In this document: one piece after another, positions 16,613 through 25,249 of the stretch
Layout: each line of letters opens with the position of its first letter
Numbering within the stretch: position 1 is the stretch's first letter
Assembly: GCA_044867925.1 (NCBI GenBank)
Contig: JBIOVV010000014.1
Location: 1 to 61,320, forward strand
Length of the DNA stretch: 61,320 bases
From: VRUE01 sp044867925
GTDB taxonomy: Bacteria > Actinomycetota > Thermoleophilia > Solirubrobacterales > 70-9
Direction: 5' to 3'
The notes under the pieces: model-generated
Told to the model about the DNA's origin: nothing
What the model saw: the letters and a program-made list of their open reading frames with translations, nothing else
Database searches by the model: none
Program-made: the position numbers and the translations under genes

Positions 16613-18673
16613 GTGGCAAAGGACACCGAGAAGCTGATCCGTCAGCTCTCGCTGATCTCGTTCCTGATGGCTCAGGGGAGGCCGGTTTCGGCGCTCGAGA
16701 TCAAGCGCGAGGTTGAGGGCTACAGCGACATGAACGACGACGCCTTCGCGCGGCGCTTCTACGCGGACCGGGCCGAGCTGGAGAGCCTCGGCATCGAGCT
16801 CGGGGTCGAGAAGCCCGGCGAGGGCTTCTTCGAGGCGGAGCTCTACTCGCTGCCGCCGGAGAACTTCTACCTCGACGCGATCGAGTTCTCCGACGACGAG
16901 CTGGCGGCGATGAGCACGGCGCTGATGCTGCTCTCCGAAGGGGAATTCGCCTATGCCGAGCCGCTGCGCCTGGCCCTGCAACAGGTCGCCTGGGGCCATC
17001 CCAACCCCCTCAAGGAGGGGGAGCGCGCCCCGGTCGAGATGGCGATGACCGCCTCGGCCGGCGGCCGCGAGCTCTCCCAGCGCCTCTCCAAGATCGAGAC
17101 CGCGATCTCACGACGCAAGACGGTCGAGTTCACCTATTACACGATGGAGCGCGACGACACGACGAAGCGCAAAGTCGACCCCTTCCACCTGGTCTTCCGC
17201 GGCGGCCAGTTCTACTTGATCGGCTACGCCCACGAGCGCGAGGCGGTGCGGGTCTTCCGCCTCTCGCGGATCCAGGGCAAGGTCGGCTACGCCTCCAAGG
17301 CCGAGCACGACTTCTCGCCGCCCGAGGACTTCGACCGCCGCGACTACGGCCAGCGCGCCGACTGGCAGCTGGGCGAGACCAGCGGCCGCGCCCAGATCTT
17401 CGTCCGCGACCGCATCGCCTGGCTGATCGAGCGCGACTTCGGCGCCTACGGCGAGCTGCGGGCGGCGAAGAAGTCCGACGGCGCGCCCGGCAAGGGCTCC
17501 GTTTTCGAGACCGACTACGCCTCTCCCCGTGAGCTGATCGCCTGGGTGCTGCGCTGGCGCCAGAACGCCCAGGTGCTCGGCCCCGACGAGCTGCGAGAGG
17601 AGGCCGAGAGCCGTCTCGGCCTGCTCCATGAGCGCCACCACAACGGCTTCCAGCCGGCTGAGATCGTCGACCGCCCGCTGCGCGAGGCGCCCCGCCGCGC
17701 CCGGGCCAACGGCCGCGGCGAGGCAGCGATCCGGCCCGAGCGCTTCGCCCGCCTGGTCACCCTCGCCGGCCTGCTGATCGAATCGGCCAAGGGCGAGGAG
17801 CGGCTGCGGGTCAGCGAGCTTCGCCGGCGGCTCGAACTGACCGACGAGGAGCTGCGCGAGGACATCGACCTGCTCAACGTCGTCAACTTCGGCGGCGGCA
17901 CCTACGTCCTCTATGCGGAAATCCAGGGCGACGAGATCGAGGTCGACTCGCAGCCCTACGGCGACAACTTCGCCCGCCCGGCGCGCCTGCTGCCGCTCGA
18001 GGCCAAGGCCTTGGTCGCCGCGATCGACCTCTTCGGCGATCACCTGCCCCAGGGCGGGCTGCAGAGCGCCCGCACCAAGATCGTCGCCGCGCTCGGCCAC
18101 GATCCCTCCGAGGAGGGTCTCGAGATCGCCTCCGGCAGCGGCGGCGACGCCGAGGTGGCGCGCACCGTCAACGAGGCGATCGGCGCCAGCCGCGTGCTCG
18201 ACCTCGATTACTACAAGGAGAACGAGGACACGTTCACCAAACGCTCGGTCGAGCCCTACCGGCTGGAGAACGGCAAAGAGGGCTGGTACGTCGAGTGCTA
18301 CGACCTGACCAAAGACGGCATCCGCCACTTCAAGCTCGACCGGATCAAGGAGGCGGTTCTCTCCAAGGAGACCTTCGTGCCAAGGCCCGAGGTCGAGGAG
18401 CTGGCCGGGGTCGAGGGCTGGATGACCCACGGCGAGGTGCCGACCGCCCACGTCGCCCGGGTCTGGGTCTCACCCGAGCGGGCTCGCTGGCTGCGCGAGG
18501 AGCGCACCGTGGTCGAGGAGCTCGCCGACGGCGCCGTCGTCGTCGAGCTGCCCTATGCCGGGACGTCCTGGCTCGTGCGCGAGATCCTCCGCGGCGCCGG
18601 CGACCTCGTCGTGCTCGAGCCGCGGGAGGCACGAGAGGCGATCGCCAAGGAGCTCGCAGCGAGCGCTGCGTAG
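16613..18673 (+). CDS. PafB-PafC-type fusion: tandem HTH-WYL transcriptional regulator
   Basis: The 686-residue protein contains two HTH-WYL units. The first HTH-like N-terminus (LIRQLSLISFLMAQGRPVSALEIKREV) is followed by a WYL domain near 165-230 (VEFTYYTMERD...KVDPFHLVFRGGQFYLIGY). A second HTH lies near 380-430 and a second WYL near 520-585 (SVEPYRLENGKEGWYVECYD). Separate pafB and pafC genes encode the heterodimeric PafBC activator of the RecA/LexA-independent DNA-damage response in mycobacteria; fused forms occur in other actinobacteria. A damage-response role is family-based inference; WYL domains sense ssDNA or other ligands. GTG 16613 has a -10 box 7 nt upstream. No pafA or proteasome gene is nearby. 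Confidence 0.88.
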   Translation: MAKDTEKLIRQLSLISFLMAQGRPVSALEIKREVEGYSDMNDDAFARRFYADRAELESLGIELGVEKPGEGFFEAELYSLPPENFYLDAIEFSDDELAAMSTALMLLSEGEFAYAEPLRLALQQVAWGHPNPLKEGERAPVEMAMTASAGGRELSQRLSKIETAISRRKTVEFTYYTMERDDTTKRKVDPFHLVFRGGQFYLIGYAHEREAVRVFRLSRIQGKVGYASKAEHDFSPPEDFDRRDYGQRADWQLGETSGRAQIFVRDRIAWLIERDFGAYGELRAAKKSDGAPGKGSVFETDYASPRELIAWVLRWRQNAQVLGPDELREEAESRLGLLHERHHNGFQPAEIVDRPLREAPRRARANGRGEAAIRPERFARLVTLAGLLIESAKGEERLRVSELRRRLELTDEELREDIDLLNVVNFGGGTYVLYAEIQGDEIEVDSQPYGDNFARPARLLPLEAKALVAAIDLFGDHLPQGGLQSARTKIVAALGHDPSEEGLEIASGSGGDAEVARTVNEAIGASRVLDLDYYKENEDTFTKRSVEPYRLENGKEGWYVECYDLTKDGIRHFKLDRIKEAVLSKETFVPRPEVEELAGVEGWMTHGEVPTAHVARVWVSPERARWLREERTVVEELADGAVVVELPYAGTSWLVREILRGAGDLVVLEPREAREAIAKELAASAA

Positions 18674-18678
18674 CGGCG

Positions 18679-18792
18679 GAGCCCATTCCGGCAGGGCTTC
18701 CACTTAACTTTTTCGGTGATTCGTGGCTGAGCTGGCGCCCAATGCCCTCGACGAAAAAGTACAAGACGTTCCAGCCCTGCCGGAATGGGCTC
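18679..18792. repeat. Nested inverted-repeat element (20-bp outer and 9-bp inner arms)
   Basis: Outer arms 18679-18698 and 18773-18792 are perfect complements. Inside them ACTTTTTCG (18707-18715) pairs with CGAAAAAGT (18752-18760), leaving a 36-nt apical region. The element fills the gap between two genes: it starts 5 nt after the previous stop, and its right arm contains the ATG (18785) assigned to the next gene. It could be a long terminator, a structured RNA or a small inverted-repeat mobile element. No target-site duplication is obvious. Confidence 0.7.
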
Positions 18793-19567
18793 TGACGTGA
18801 CTCACGTGCCAGCGGATGGGGAGATCGCTCCGGGGCACGCGGAGATTCTCAGGGTCGTTGCGCCCAACCCTGGCCCGATGACCCTAGACGGCACGAATAC
18901 GTATCTCTATGGCACCGGCCCCTGCGTGGTGATCGACCCAGGGCCCGACGACGAAAGCCACCTCGACGCCGTGCGGGTGGCCGCCGACGAGCGTGGCGGG
19001 ATCGGCGTCGTCTTGCTTACCCATGGTCACGGCGACCACGCCGATGGGGCGGAGCGGCTCGTTGCCGCAGTGGGAGAGGAGGACCGGGTACCGCCGATCG
19101 TCCTGCCGGTCGACGGCGAGGAGCACGGGGGGCTGCGGGCGGTCGCGACTCCCGGGCACGCGCCCGACCACGTCTGCCTGATGACCGCCGACGGGGTCTG
19201 CTTCAGCGGTGATCTCGTGCTCGGCGCCGGCTCCACCTTCGTGCCGCCCGACGGCGGCTCGCTGGGCGCCTACATGGGCTCGCTGCGCCGCATGCAGGCC
19301 GAGCCGATCGAGTTGATCTGCCCGGGGCACGGCCCCTGGGTCACAGACCCGGCGGCGAAGCTGGCCGAGTACGTCGAGCACCGGGAGATGCGCGAGCGTC
19401 GCCTGCTCGCCGCCCTCGAGCGTGGCGAGCGCTCGCGCGAGGCATTGCTCGCCGAGGCCTGGAGCGACGTCCCGGCCGAGCTGCGCCAGGCAGCGGCGAT
19501 GGTGATGGAGGCCCACCTCGACAAGCTCGAGGCCGAAGGCCGCCTCGTCCCAGGCCTCACGCCCTGA
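18785..19567 (+). CDS. MBL-fold metallo-hydrolase (LACTB2/glyoxalase II-like)
   Basis: The 260-residue metallo-beta-lactamase-fold hydrolase has a zinc motif TxHxHxDH at LLTHGHGDHADG (His80, His82, Asp84, His85), a later ligand His in VATPGHAPDHVC, a GDLVLG aspartate, and the final ligand His in ICPGHGPWV. The C-terminal helical tail (REALLAEAWSDVPAELRQAAAMVMEAHLDKLEAEGRL) is the winged-helix-like tail of the LACTB2 group, whose human member is an RNase; many bacterial homologues are unassigned. The start is uncertain: ATG 18785 lies inside an inverted-repeat arm, and GTG 18797 or 18806 would remove only four to seven residues. Confidence 0.88.
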   Translation: MGSDVTHVPADGEIAPGHAEILRVVAPNPGPMTLDGTNTYLYGTGPCVVIDPGPDDESHLDAVRVAADERGGIGVVLLTHGHGDHADGAERLVAAVGEEDRVPPIVLPVDGEEHGGLRAVATPGHAPDHVCLMTADGVCFSGDLVLGAGSTFVPPDGGSLGAYMGSLRRMQAEPIELICPGHGPWVTDPAAKLAEYVEHREMRERRLLAALERGERSREALLAEAWSDVPAELRQAAAMVMEAHLDKLEAEGRLVPGLTP

Positions 19568-19642
19568 GCTTCCGGTGCGCCTTATCCAGCTCTGGAGAGG
19601 AAAAGGCACACCCGAACAGATTCATCCTGGCTGGGCGGCCAG

Positions 19643-19648
19643 TAGGCT
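19643..19648 (+). promoter_or_regulatory. -10 box for the penicillin acylase homologue (leaderless start)
   Basis: TAGGCT lies 6 nt before ATG 19655. Confidence 0.45.
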
Positions 19649-19654
19649 AGTCCG

Positions 19655-22030
19655 ATGGCACGCGGGGGCGCAGCGCGAACGGGGTTGGTGATCGGCCTCG
19701 CCGGGACCGGCCTCGCCGCGGTCGCGACCGCCGCCGCCTGGCACTGGCTGGCTCGTCGCCCGTTGCCAAAGCAGAAGGGCACGATCGAGCTCGAAGGGCT
19801 CGACGGGCCGGTGAGCATCCGTCGCGATCGCTGGGGAGTACCACATGTAGAGGCCGGCAATTCGCGCGACCTCTGGTTCGCCGAGGGGTTCTGCCATGGC
19901 CAGGACCGTCTCTGGCAGCTCGACTTCTACCGTCGCGTCGTCTGCGGCCTCGTTGCTGAGATGGCCGGCCCTGAGGCGCTGCCGATCGACCGCCTGATGC
20001 GCACGCTGGGGATCCGCCGCACCGCCGAGCGCGAGGCGGCAACCCTCGATCCGCAGCTGCTCGCCCTGCTCGAGCGCTTCTGCGAGGGCGTCAACGCGGC
20101 CGCGGCGGAGGCCAAGGCGATGCCTTTCGAGATGCAGCTGCTGCGGCTCGAGTGGAAGCCGTGGCGGCCGGTCGACATCCTCAGCCTCGGCAAGCTGCTC
20201 GCCTTCGGCCTCTCGACCAACTGGGAGCGGGAGCTGCTGCGAGCCGACATGACGCGGGCGCTCGGGCCGGAGCTGGCGGCGCGCCTCGATCCCGGCTACC
20301 CGGCCGGCAACCCGATCGTCACCCAAGAAGCCTGGGCGGGGGAGGGCCTGCCGATGGTCGAACAGATCGACGCGGTGCGCCGCTCGATCGGTCTCGCCGC
20401 CGAGGCCAGCGGCTCCAACAACTGGGCGGTCTCCGGCAGGCTCACGGCCGGCGGCAAGCCGTTGATCGCCGGCGACCCCCACCTGCCGCCGAGCATGCCT
20501 GGCATCTGGTACCAGGTCGGTCTCACGCTCGGCGATCGCTTCGTCCGCGGCGCCTCGCTGCCGGGCATGCCCGGTGTCTACATGGGCCAGAACAACGACG
20601 TCTGCTGGACCTTCACCAACGTGATGGCCGACGTCGAGGACCTCTTCGTCGAGCGCCTCGACGGCAACCGCTACCGCTTCGAAGACGAGTGGCGGCCGCT
20701 GGAAATCGTCCGCGAGGAGATCCCGGTCAAGGGCCGCGACGCGCCCGAGGTGCTCGATGTCCGCGTCACCCACCACGGGCCGATCGTCAACGAGGCGCTC
20801 GGCGCCGACGAGGCGGAGCCGCTGGCGCTGCGCTGGCAGGCGCTCGACCAGCCGACCGCCTTCCTCGGCATGTTCGACCTGCACGGCATCCGCTCCGGCC
20901 CCGACCTCGTCGCCAGCCTCGCCGGGCATACCGCGCCCGCCTCCAACCTGATCTGGGCCGACCGCCACGGCTCGATCGGCTACAAGCTGATCGGCCGCCT
21001 GCCGCTGCGCAAGGGCGGTTGCCCCGACCTGCCGAAGCCGGGCTGGAGCGGAGAGTTCGAGTGGCAGGGGACGATCCCCTACGTGGACTTGCCGGAGACG
21101 ACCGATCCGGAGAGCGGCTTCCTCGTCACCGCCAACAACCGCATCGTCGGCGACTCCTACCCGCACCACATCACCAGCGAGTGGCTCGACGGCTTTCGCG
21201 CCGAGCGGATCGAGCAGCTGCTGCGGGCAAGCGACGAACACGACCTCGACGGCTTCGAGGCGATGCAGTCCGACAACCTCTCGCTGCCCGGCCTCGAGGC
21301 GGCGCGCCGGCTGAGCCGGCTGAAGCCGCAGGGGCAGCGCGAGCGCAGCGCGCTCGAGCGGCTGCGCAGCTGGGACGGCAGGCTCGACCCGGACTCGATC
21401 GCCGGCACGATCTACCAGGCCTTCCTGCTGCGTCTGGCGCGCGAGGTCGCCCGCGCCGTCATCGGCGACCGCGACCTCGCCGAGCGCTGGCTCGACCGCG
21501 CCGACAATGGCTTCACGCCCCACGTCACCTCGCCCTGGCGCTGGCACTCGCACCTGATGAAGCTCTGGGAGGAAGGCGACGAGGAGCTGATCGGCAGGCC
21601 CTGGGACGAGCTGGTGCTGGAGGCGCTGAGCGGCGCGCTCGACGATCTCAGCGGCCGTTTCGGCCCCGACGCCGAGGCCTGGCGCTGGGGACACGTGCAC
21701 GAGATGGAGTTCCCGCATCCGCTCGGCGAGGCCAACCCGCTGCTGCGCAAGCTGCTCAACCGCCGCCTCAAGGCGGGCGGCGCCCAGGAGACCGTGAGCC
21801 AGATCGCCTACGACCCCAACGACCCCTACAAAGCCGTCTGGGCGCCGAGCTGGCGCATGGTCGCCGAACCGACCGCACCCGAGCGCTCGCGCTGGCAGAT
21901 GTTCACCGGCCAGTCCGGTCATCCGGCCAGCCGCCACTACGACGACCTGCAGGTCGACTGGCTGCACGGCCGCACCCAGCCGATGGCCGGCGAGGGTCCC
22001 TGGCGCAAGCTGGATCTCATCCCGGCCTGA
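19655..22030 (+). CDS. Penicillin acylase-family Ntn hydrolase, membrane-anchored
   Basis: The 791-residue protein begins with one helix (GLVIGLAGTGLAAVATAAAWHWL). The alpha-subunit motif DRWGVPHVEAGNSRDLWFAEGFCHGQDRLWQLDF follows. The autocatalytic site GSNNWAVSG has Ser254 as the new N-terminal nucleophile after cleavage behind Gly253. Later conserved pieces are GDPHLPPSMPGIWYQVGL and FTNVMADVEDLFVERL. The family includes penicillin G acylases and N-acyl-homoserine-lactone acylases; substrate cannot be chosen here. It acts outside the membrane. The DUF1906 gene follows closely with no separate -10 box, so the two are probably co-transcribed. A long minus-strand open frame over this gene is a codon-bias shadow. 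Confidence 0.9.
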   Translation: MARGGAARTGLVIGLAGTGLAAVATAAAWHWLARRPLPKQKGTIELEGLDGPVSIRRDRWGVPHVEAGNSRDLWFAEGFCHGQDRLWQLDFYRRVVCGLVAEMAGPEALPIDRLMRTLGIRRTAEREAATLDPQLLALLERFCEGVNAAAAEAKAMPFEMQLLRLEWKPWRPVDILSLGKLLAFGLSTNWERELLRADMTRALGPELAARLDPGYPAGNPIVTQEAWAGEGLPMVEQIDAVRRSIGLAAEASGSNNWAVSGRLTAGGKPLIAGDPHLPPSMPGIWYQVGLTLGDRFVRGASLPGMPGVYMGQNNDVCWTFTNVMADVEDLFVERLDGNRYRFEDEWRPLEIVREEIPVKGRDAPEVLDVRVTHHGPIVNEALGADEAEPLALRWQALDQPTAFLGMFDLHGIRSGPDLVASLAGHTAPASNLIWADRHGSIGYKLIGRLPLRKGGCPDLPKPGWSGEFEWQGTIPYVDLPETTDPESGFLVTANNRIVGDSYPHHITSEWLDGFRAERIEQLLRASDEHDLDGFEAMQSDNLSLPGLEAARRLSRLKPQGQRERSALERLRSWDGRLDPDSIAGTIYQAFLLRLAREVARAVIGDRDLAERWLDRADNGFTPHVTSPWRWHSHLMKLWEEGDEELIGRPWDELVLEALSGALDDLSGRFGPDAEAWRWGHVHEMEFPHPLGEANPLLRKLLNRRLKAGGAQETVSQIAYDPNDPYKAVWAPSWRMVAEPTAPERSRWQMFTGQSGHPASRHYDDLQVDWLHGRTQPMAGEGPWRKLDLIPA

Positions 22031-22073
22031 TCCAGCGCCGAATCGATTGACGGCTGCAATGGTTTGGGACGGT

Positions 22074-23462
22074 ATGCGTCTGCTTCGCCCAGCCGTCGCG
22101 GCTCTGGTGCTGCTCGGTCTCCTCGCCGCGCCGGCGGCAGCCCGAACCGTCCACTTCGATGGGCGTTCCGTCAGCGTGCCCGCGCACTGGCCGGTCTACG
22201 AGCTGGCCGAGCACCCGCGCATGTGCGTGCGGCTCGACCGCGAGGCGGTCTATCTCGGCACGCCGGGGGCCAACCAGAGCTGCCCCGTCGATGCGATCGG
22301 GCGCAAGCGAGCGATCCTGGTCGAACCTCGCGCCCGGGCAAGCGCGCGGGCAGGAGCCAGCGCCGTAGCTCCTCCGGCGCCGGTGTCGGCACCCGAAGCC
22401 TTCACCGGTCTCGGCTTCGACGCCTGCGCGGCGCCGTCGTCGCGGATGATGACCGCCTGGGCGGCCTCGCCCTATCGCGGCATCGGCGTTTACATCGGTG
22501 GTGGCAACCGCGCCTGCTCGCAGCCGAATCTGACCTCCTCCTGGGTCAGCGAACAGGTCGCCGCGGGCTGGCACCTGATCCCGACCTACGTCGGCCTGCA
22601 AGCGACGACCAGCGCCTGCAGCAGCTGCGCCAAGCTCAGCCCCAGCCTTTCCAGGGCCTCGATCCAGGGCGCCGAAGAGGCCCGCGACGCGGTCGAAGAC
22701 GCCGCCGATATCGGCATGGGCCCCGGCAGCCCGATCTACTTCGACATGGAGGCCTACACGCGCACGTCCAGCGCAACCTCCTCGACGCTCACCTTCCTCT
22801 CCTCCTGGACCGAACAGCTGCACGCGCTCGGCTACGTCTCCGGCGTCTACAGCTCCAGCGCCTCCGGGATCGCCGACCTCGGCCGCGCGGCCGGCGGCAC
22901 CACCTACACGCTGCCCGACCACGTCTGGACCGCCAACTGGAATGGCCAGCAGAACACGCTCGACCCCTACCTACCTGCCACCGCCTGGGCCTCGCACCAG
23001 CGCATCCACCAGTACCGCGGCGGCCACAACGAGACCTACGGCCTGACCACGATCAACATCGACAACAACTTCATCGACGGAGCGACCGTGGGCGCCTCGG
23101 TGGCTGCTCCCGAGCTGCCACCGCTGACGGTCAAGCACGTGCGGCCTGAAGGCGGCGCCGTGCGCGTCTGGGTCCGCTGCGGCTGGCCCGAAGGCGAAAG
23201 CTGCCCGGGCCAGATCATCCTGCGCACCCACGCGAGACTGCCGGCGCGGGCCCGGCGCGGCGTGCCGACACGAGTCGTCCGCCTCAACGTCAGTCACCGC
23301 ACCTTCCGCCTCGCCGGCGGCAGGTCACACACCTTCCGCATTGCCCTCAACGAGCGCGGAGCGCCGCTGCTGCGGGCGCGCGGCTCGCTCAAGACGCAGC
23401 TGCTCGTCGCGATCCCCGACGCCCGCAGCATCCGCGCGGTTCGGCTCAAGCGGGCTCGCTAG
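22074..23462 (+). CDS. Exported DUF1906 (Rv2525c-like, glycoside hydrolase-like) protein
   Basis: A signal peptide (MRLLRPAVAALVLLGLLAAPAAA) is followed by a linker to about residue 110, then a TIM-barrel-like DUF1906 domain. That domain starts at GLGFDACAAPSSRMMTAWAASPYRGIGVYIGG and includes WHLIPTYVGLQ, PIYFDMEAYTR and SGVYSSSASGI. This domain is related to GH25-like lysozyme folds and occurs in Tat-exported mycobacterial Rv2525c; the acidic pair in YFDME is the candidate active site. A C-terminal beta-rich domain of about 120 residues follows. Cell-wall association is inferred. Alternative starts are ATG 22059 and TTG 22047. The 3' end overlaps the convergent DJ-1 gene by 17 bp. Confidence 0.82.
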   Translation: MRLLRPAVAALVLLGLLAAPAAARTVHFDGRSVSVPAHWPVYELAEHPRMCVRLDREAVYLGTPGANQSCPVDAIGRKRAILVEPRARASARAGASAVAPPAPVSAPEAFTGLGFDACAAPSSRMMTAWAASPYRGIGVYIGGGNRACSQPNLTSSWVSEQVAAGWHLIPTYVGLQATTSACSSCAKLSPSLSRASIQGAEEARDAVEDAADIGMGPGSPIYFDMEAYTRTSSATSSTLTFLSSWTEQLHALGYVSGVYSSSASGIADLGRAAGGTTYTLPDHVWTANWNGQQNTLDPYLPATAWASHQRIHQYRGGHNETYGLTTINIDNNFIDGATVGASVAAPELPPLTVKHVRPEGGAVRVWVRCGWPEGESCPGQIILRTHARLPARARRGVPTRVVRLNVSHRTFRLAGGRSHTFRIALNERGAPLLRARGSLKTQLLVAIPDARSIRAVRLKRAR

Positions 23463-24108
23463 CGCCCAGCCACTCATCGCTGGAGGCACCGGCGACGGAT
23501 TCGATCAGCTCGACGACGGCGTCGGGGGCCTTCTCCGGCGCGCCGGAGTCAAAGGGGGGCTGGGGGTCGTACTCGATGCCCAGCTGCACGGCTTGGGCAA
23601 CCTCCGGGCCGGCCTCCTGACCGACCAGGTGAAAGGCCATGTCGATACCGGCCGAGACGCCGGCGGCGGTGATCGTCTTGCCGTCCTCGACGAAGCGGCC
23701 GCCGACCGGGTCGGCGCCGTACTCGCGCAGCCGCTCGAGGAAGGGCCAGTAGGTGGTCGCCCTCTTTCCTTCGAGCAGGCCGGCGGCACCCAGCACGAGC
23801 GCTCCGGTGCAGACCGAGGTCGTCCGTTTGGTCGTGGTGTCGATCTGTCGCAGCCAGGCGAGCAGCCGCTCGTCCTCGAGCAGCGGCCGGTTGCCCTTGC
23901 CGCCGGGCACGAGGACGATGTCCGCCTCGCTCACTTCCTCGAGCGAGTAGTCGGCGCTGAGCCCGAGCGCGCCGCAGTCGGTGCGGACCGTCCCCTTCTC
24001 GGGCCCGACGAACTTGACCTCCCAGCCGGGTACAGAGCGCAGCACCTCGTAGGGGCCGATCGCGTCGAGGGCGGTCAGTTGCTCGAAGATGAGGATGGCG
24101 ATTTGCAT
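23446..24108 (-). CDS. DJ-1/PfpI family protein (isonitrile hydratase-like)
   Basis: The 220-residue DJ-1/PfpI fold has the nucleophile elbow TTSVCTGALVLGAAGLL (Cys100), the acidic residue in LDAIGPYEVL, and the loop VPGGKGNRP. The branch with VPGG and SVCTGA includes isonitrile hydratase InhA and amidase-like proteins; the substrate is unknown. ATG 24108 begins exactly at the first strand (MQIAILIFEQ). It diverges from a GlxA-type regulator that carries the same fold at its N-terminus, so the two may respond to related small molecules (inference). Confidence 0.87.
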   Translation of the reverse strand: MQIAILIFEQLTALDAIGPYEVLRSVPGWEVKFVGPEKGTVRTDCGALGLSADYSLEEVSEADIVLVPGGKGNRPLLEDERLLAWLRQIDTTTKRTTSVCTGALVLGAAGLLEGKRATTYWPFLERLREYGADPVGGRFVEDGKTITAAGVSAGIDMAFHLVGQEAGPEVAQAVQLGIEYDPQPPFDSGAPEKAPDAVVELIESVAGASSDEWLGASEPA

Positions 24109-24166
24109 GGCTGCAGGTTCGCGCGGAGAAAAGCCGCCGTCGAGTGGCAGGAACGCCAATATCCGA

Positions 24167-24172
24167 TAGATT
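24167..24172 (+). promoter_or_regulatory. -10 box for the GlxA-type regulator (leaderless start)
   Basis: TAGATT lies 6 nt before ATG 24179, in the 70-bp gap between the divergent DJ-1 and regulator genes. Confidence 0.45.
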
Positions 24173-24178
24173 CCTGCC

Positions 24179-25174
24179 ATGCACCGCGTGGTTGCCCTCT
24201 GCCTGGAAGGCGTGGTCGCCTTCGACCTCGCGATTCCGGCGCAGGCGTTCTCGGTCGCCGCGCATCCGACATCGGCCCCGCCAGAGGGGGGCGGAAGCCG
24301 GAGGCGTCCCACGGCCCCCTACGAGTTTGTGAGTTGCTCGATCGGGGGAGCGGAGGTGAGGACGACGACAGGGTTCTCCTTGCGCCCCCATGCCGGCCTC
24401 GACGCAGTGGAGAGCGCCGACACCGTGGTCGTCCCCGCGTATTTCGACGTCTTCTCACCGCCGCCGATCGAGGTGATCGACGCGTTGCGGGCCGCGGCGA
24501 ATCGCGGCGCCCGAGTGCTCTCGGTATGCACTGGCGCTTTCGCCCTGGCTCATGCCGGCCTCCTTGAGGATCGCCGTGCGACCACCCACTGGGCCTTTGC
24601 CGAGGAGCTGGCGAAGCGCTTCCCCGCGGTCGAGGTCGACGCGGACGCCCTCTACATCGACGAAGGCGAGGTGATGACCTCGGCCGGCCTCAGCGCCGGC
24701 ATCGACCTCTGCCTGCACGTGATCCGCAAGGACTGCGGCGCCGGCGTGGGCGAGCGTGTCGCCCGCCACATGGTTGCGGCGCCGCATCGCGAGGGCGGCC
24801 AGGCCCAGTTCATCGAGCGTCCCAAGGTCGCGGCGTCGGGCGTGACCGGTTCGCTGGAGGAGACCAGGCGCTGGGTGGCGGAACGGCTGGACGAGCCGCT
24901 GGATGTCACGGCGATGGCCCGACACGCCAGCGTCAGCCCCCGCACCTTTGCCCGCCGCTTCCGCGAGGAAACCGGCACGACCCCGCTGCAGTGGCTGCTC
25001 GCCAAGCGCGTGCAGGAGGCGCGCCGCCTGCTCGAGGAGACCGACCTGCCGATCGACGCCGTCGCCTGGCGGGCGGGCTTTGGCACCGCCGCCTCGCTGC
25101 GCGACCACTTCCGGCGGGTTACGTCGACGACTCCGAGCGCCTACCGCCGCTCCTTCACCCCGCTCGCGGCCTGA
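24179..25174 (+). CDS. GlxA-type AraC-family regulator (DJ-1-like sensor plus HTH)
   Basis: The 331-residue protein has an N-terminal DJ-1/PfpI-like domain to about residue 205, with SVCTGAFALAHAGLL and TSAGLSAGIDLCLHV, followed by an AraC/XylS double helix-turn-helix near 225-325 (MARHASVSPRTFARRFREETGTTPLQWL; LLEETDLPIDAVAWRAGFGTAASLRDHFRR). This is the GlxA family, in which the first domain is a ligand sensor. Divergence from the DJ-1 gene suggests it controls that gene and itself. A Gly/Ser-rich stretch near residue 35-42 is longer than usual. Confidence 0.92.
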   Translation: MHRVVALCLEGVVAFDLAIPAQAFSVAAHPTSAPPEGGGSRRRPTAPYEFVSCSIGGAEVRTTTGFSLRPHAGLDAVESADTVVVPAYFDVFSPPPIEVIDALRAAANRGARVLSVCTGAFALAHAGLLEDRRATTHWAFAEELAKRFPAVEVDADALYIDEGEVMTSAGLSAGIDLCLHVIRKDCGAGVGERVARHMVAAPHREGGQAQFIERPKVAASGVTGSLEETRRWVAERLDEPLDVTAMARHASVSPRTFARRFREETGTTPLQWLLAKRVQEARRLLEETDLPIDAVAWRAGFGTAASLRDHFRRVTSTTPSAYRRSFTPLAA

Positions 25175-25236
25175 TCGAGGATCTTCTCCGCCCCGAATAA
25201 CCGGCTAGCTGCCGAATTTGACGCAGCAGGCGTCCG

Positions 25237-25242
25237 TACACT
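25237..25242 (+). promoter_or_regulatory. -10 box for the 25250 methyltransferase (leaderless start)
   Basis: TACACT lies 7 nt before ATG 25250. TTGACG occurs at 25218-25223, but the 13-nt spacing is too short for a normal -35. Confidence 0.45.
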
Positions 25243-25249
25243 GCTGCCG

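Noticed and set aside
18745..18798. Short peptide frame MPSTKKYKTFQPCRNGL inside the nested inverted repeat
   Set aside because: It lies wholly in the structured element, has no promoter or ribosome site, and the element's symmetry explains the sequence better.
19622..21967. 781-residue open frame on the minus strand over the penicillin acylase gene
   Set aside because: It is a codon-bias shadow: the plus-strand frame has an intact Ntn-hydrolase signature while the minus-strand product has no recognisable motif and the composition of a GC-rich antisense frame.
25218..25242. TTGACG plus TACACT as a complete sigma-70 promoter
   Set aside because: The spacer is only 13 nt; only the -10 element is kept.
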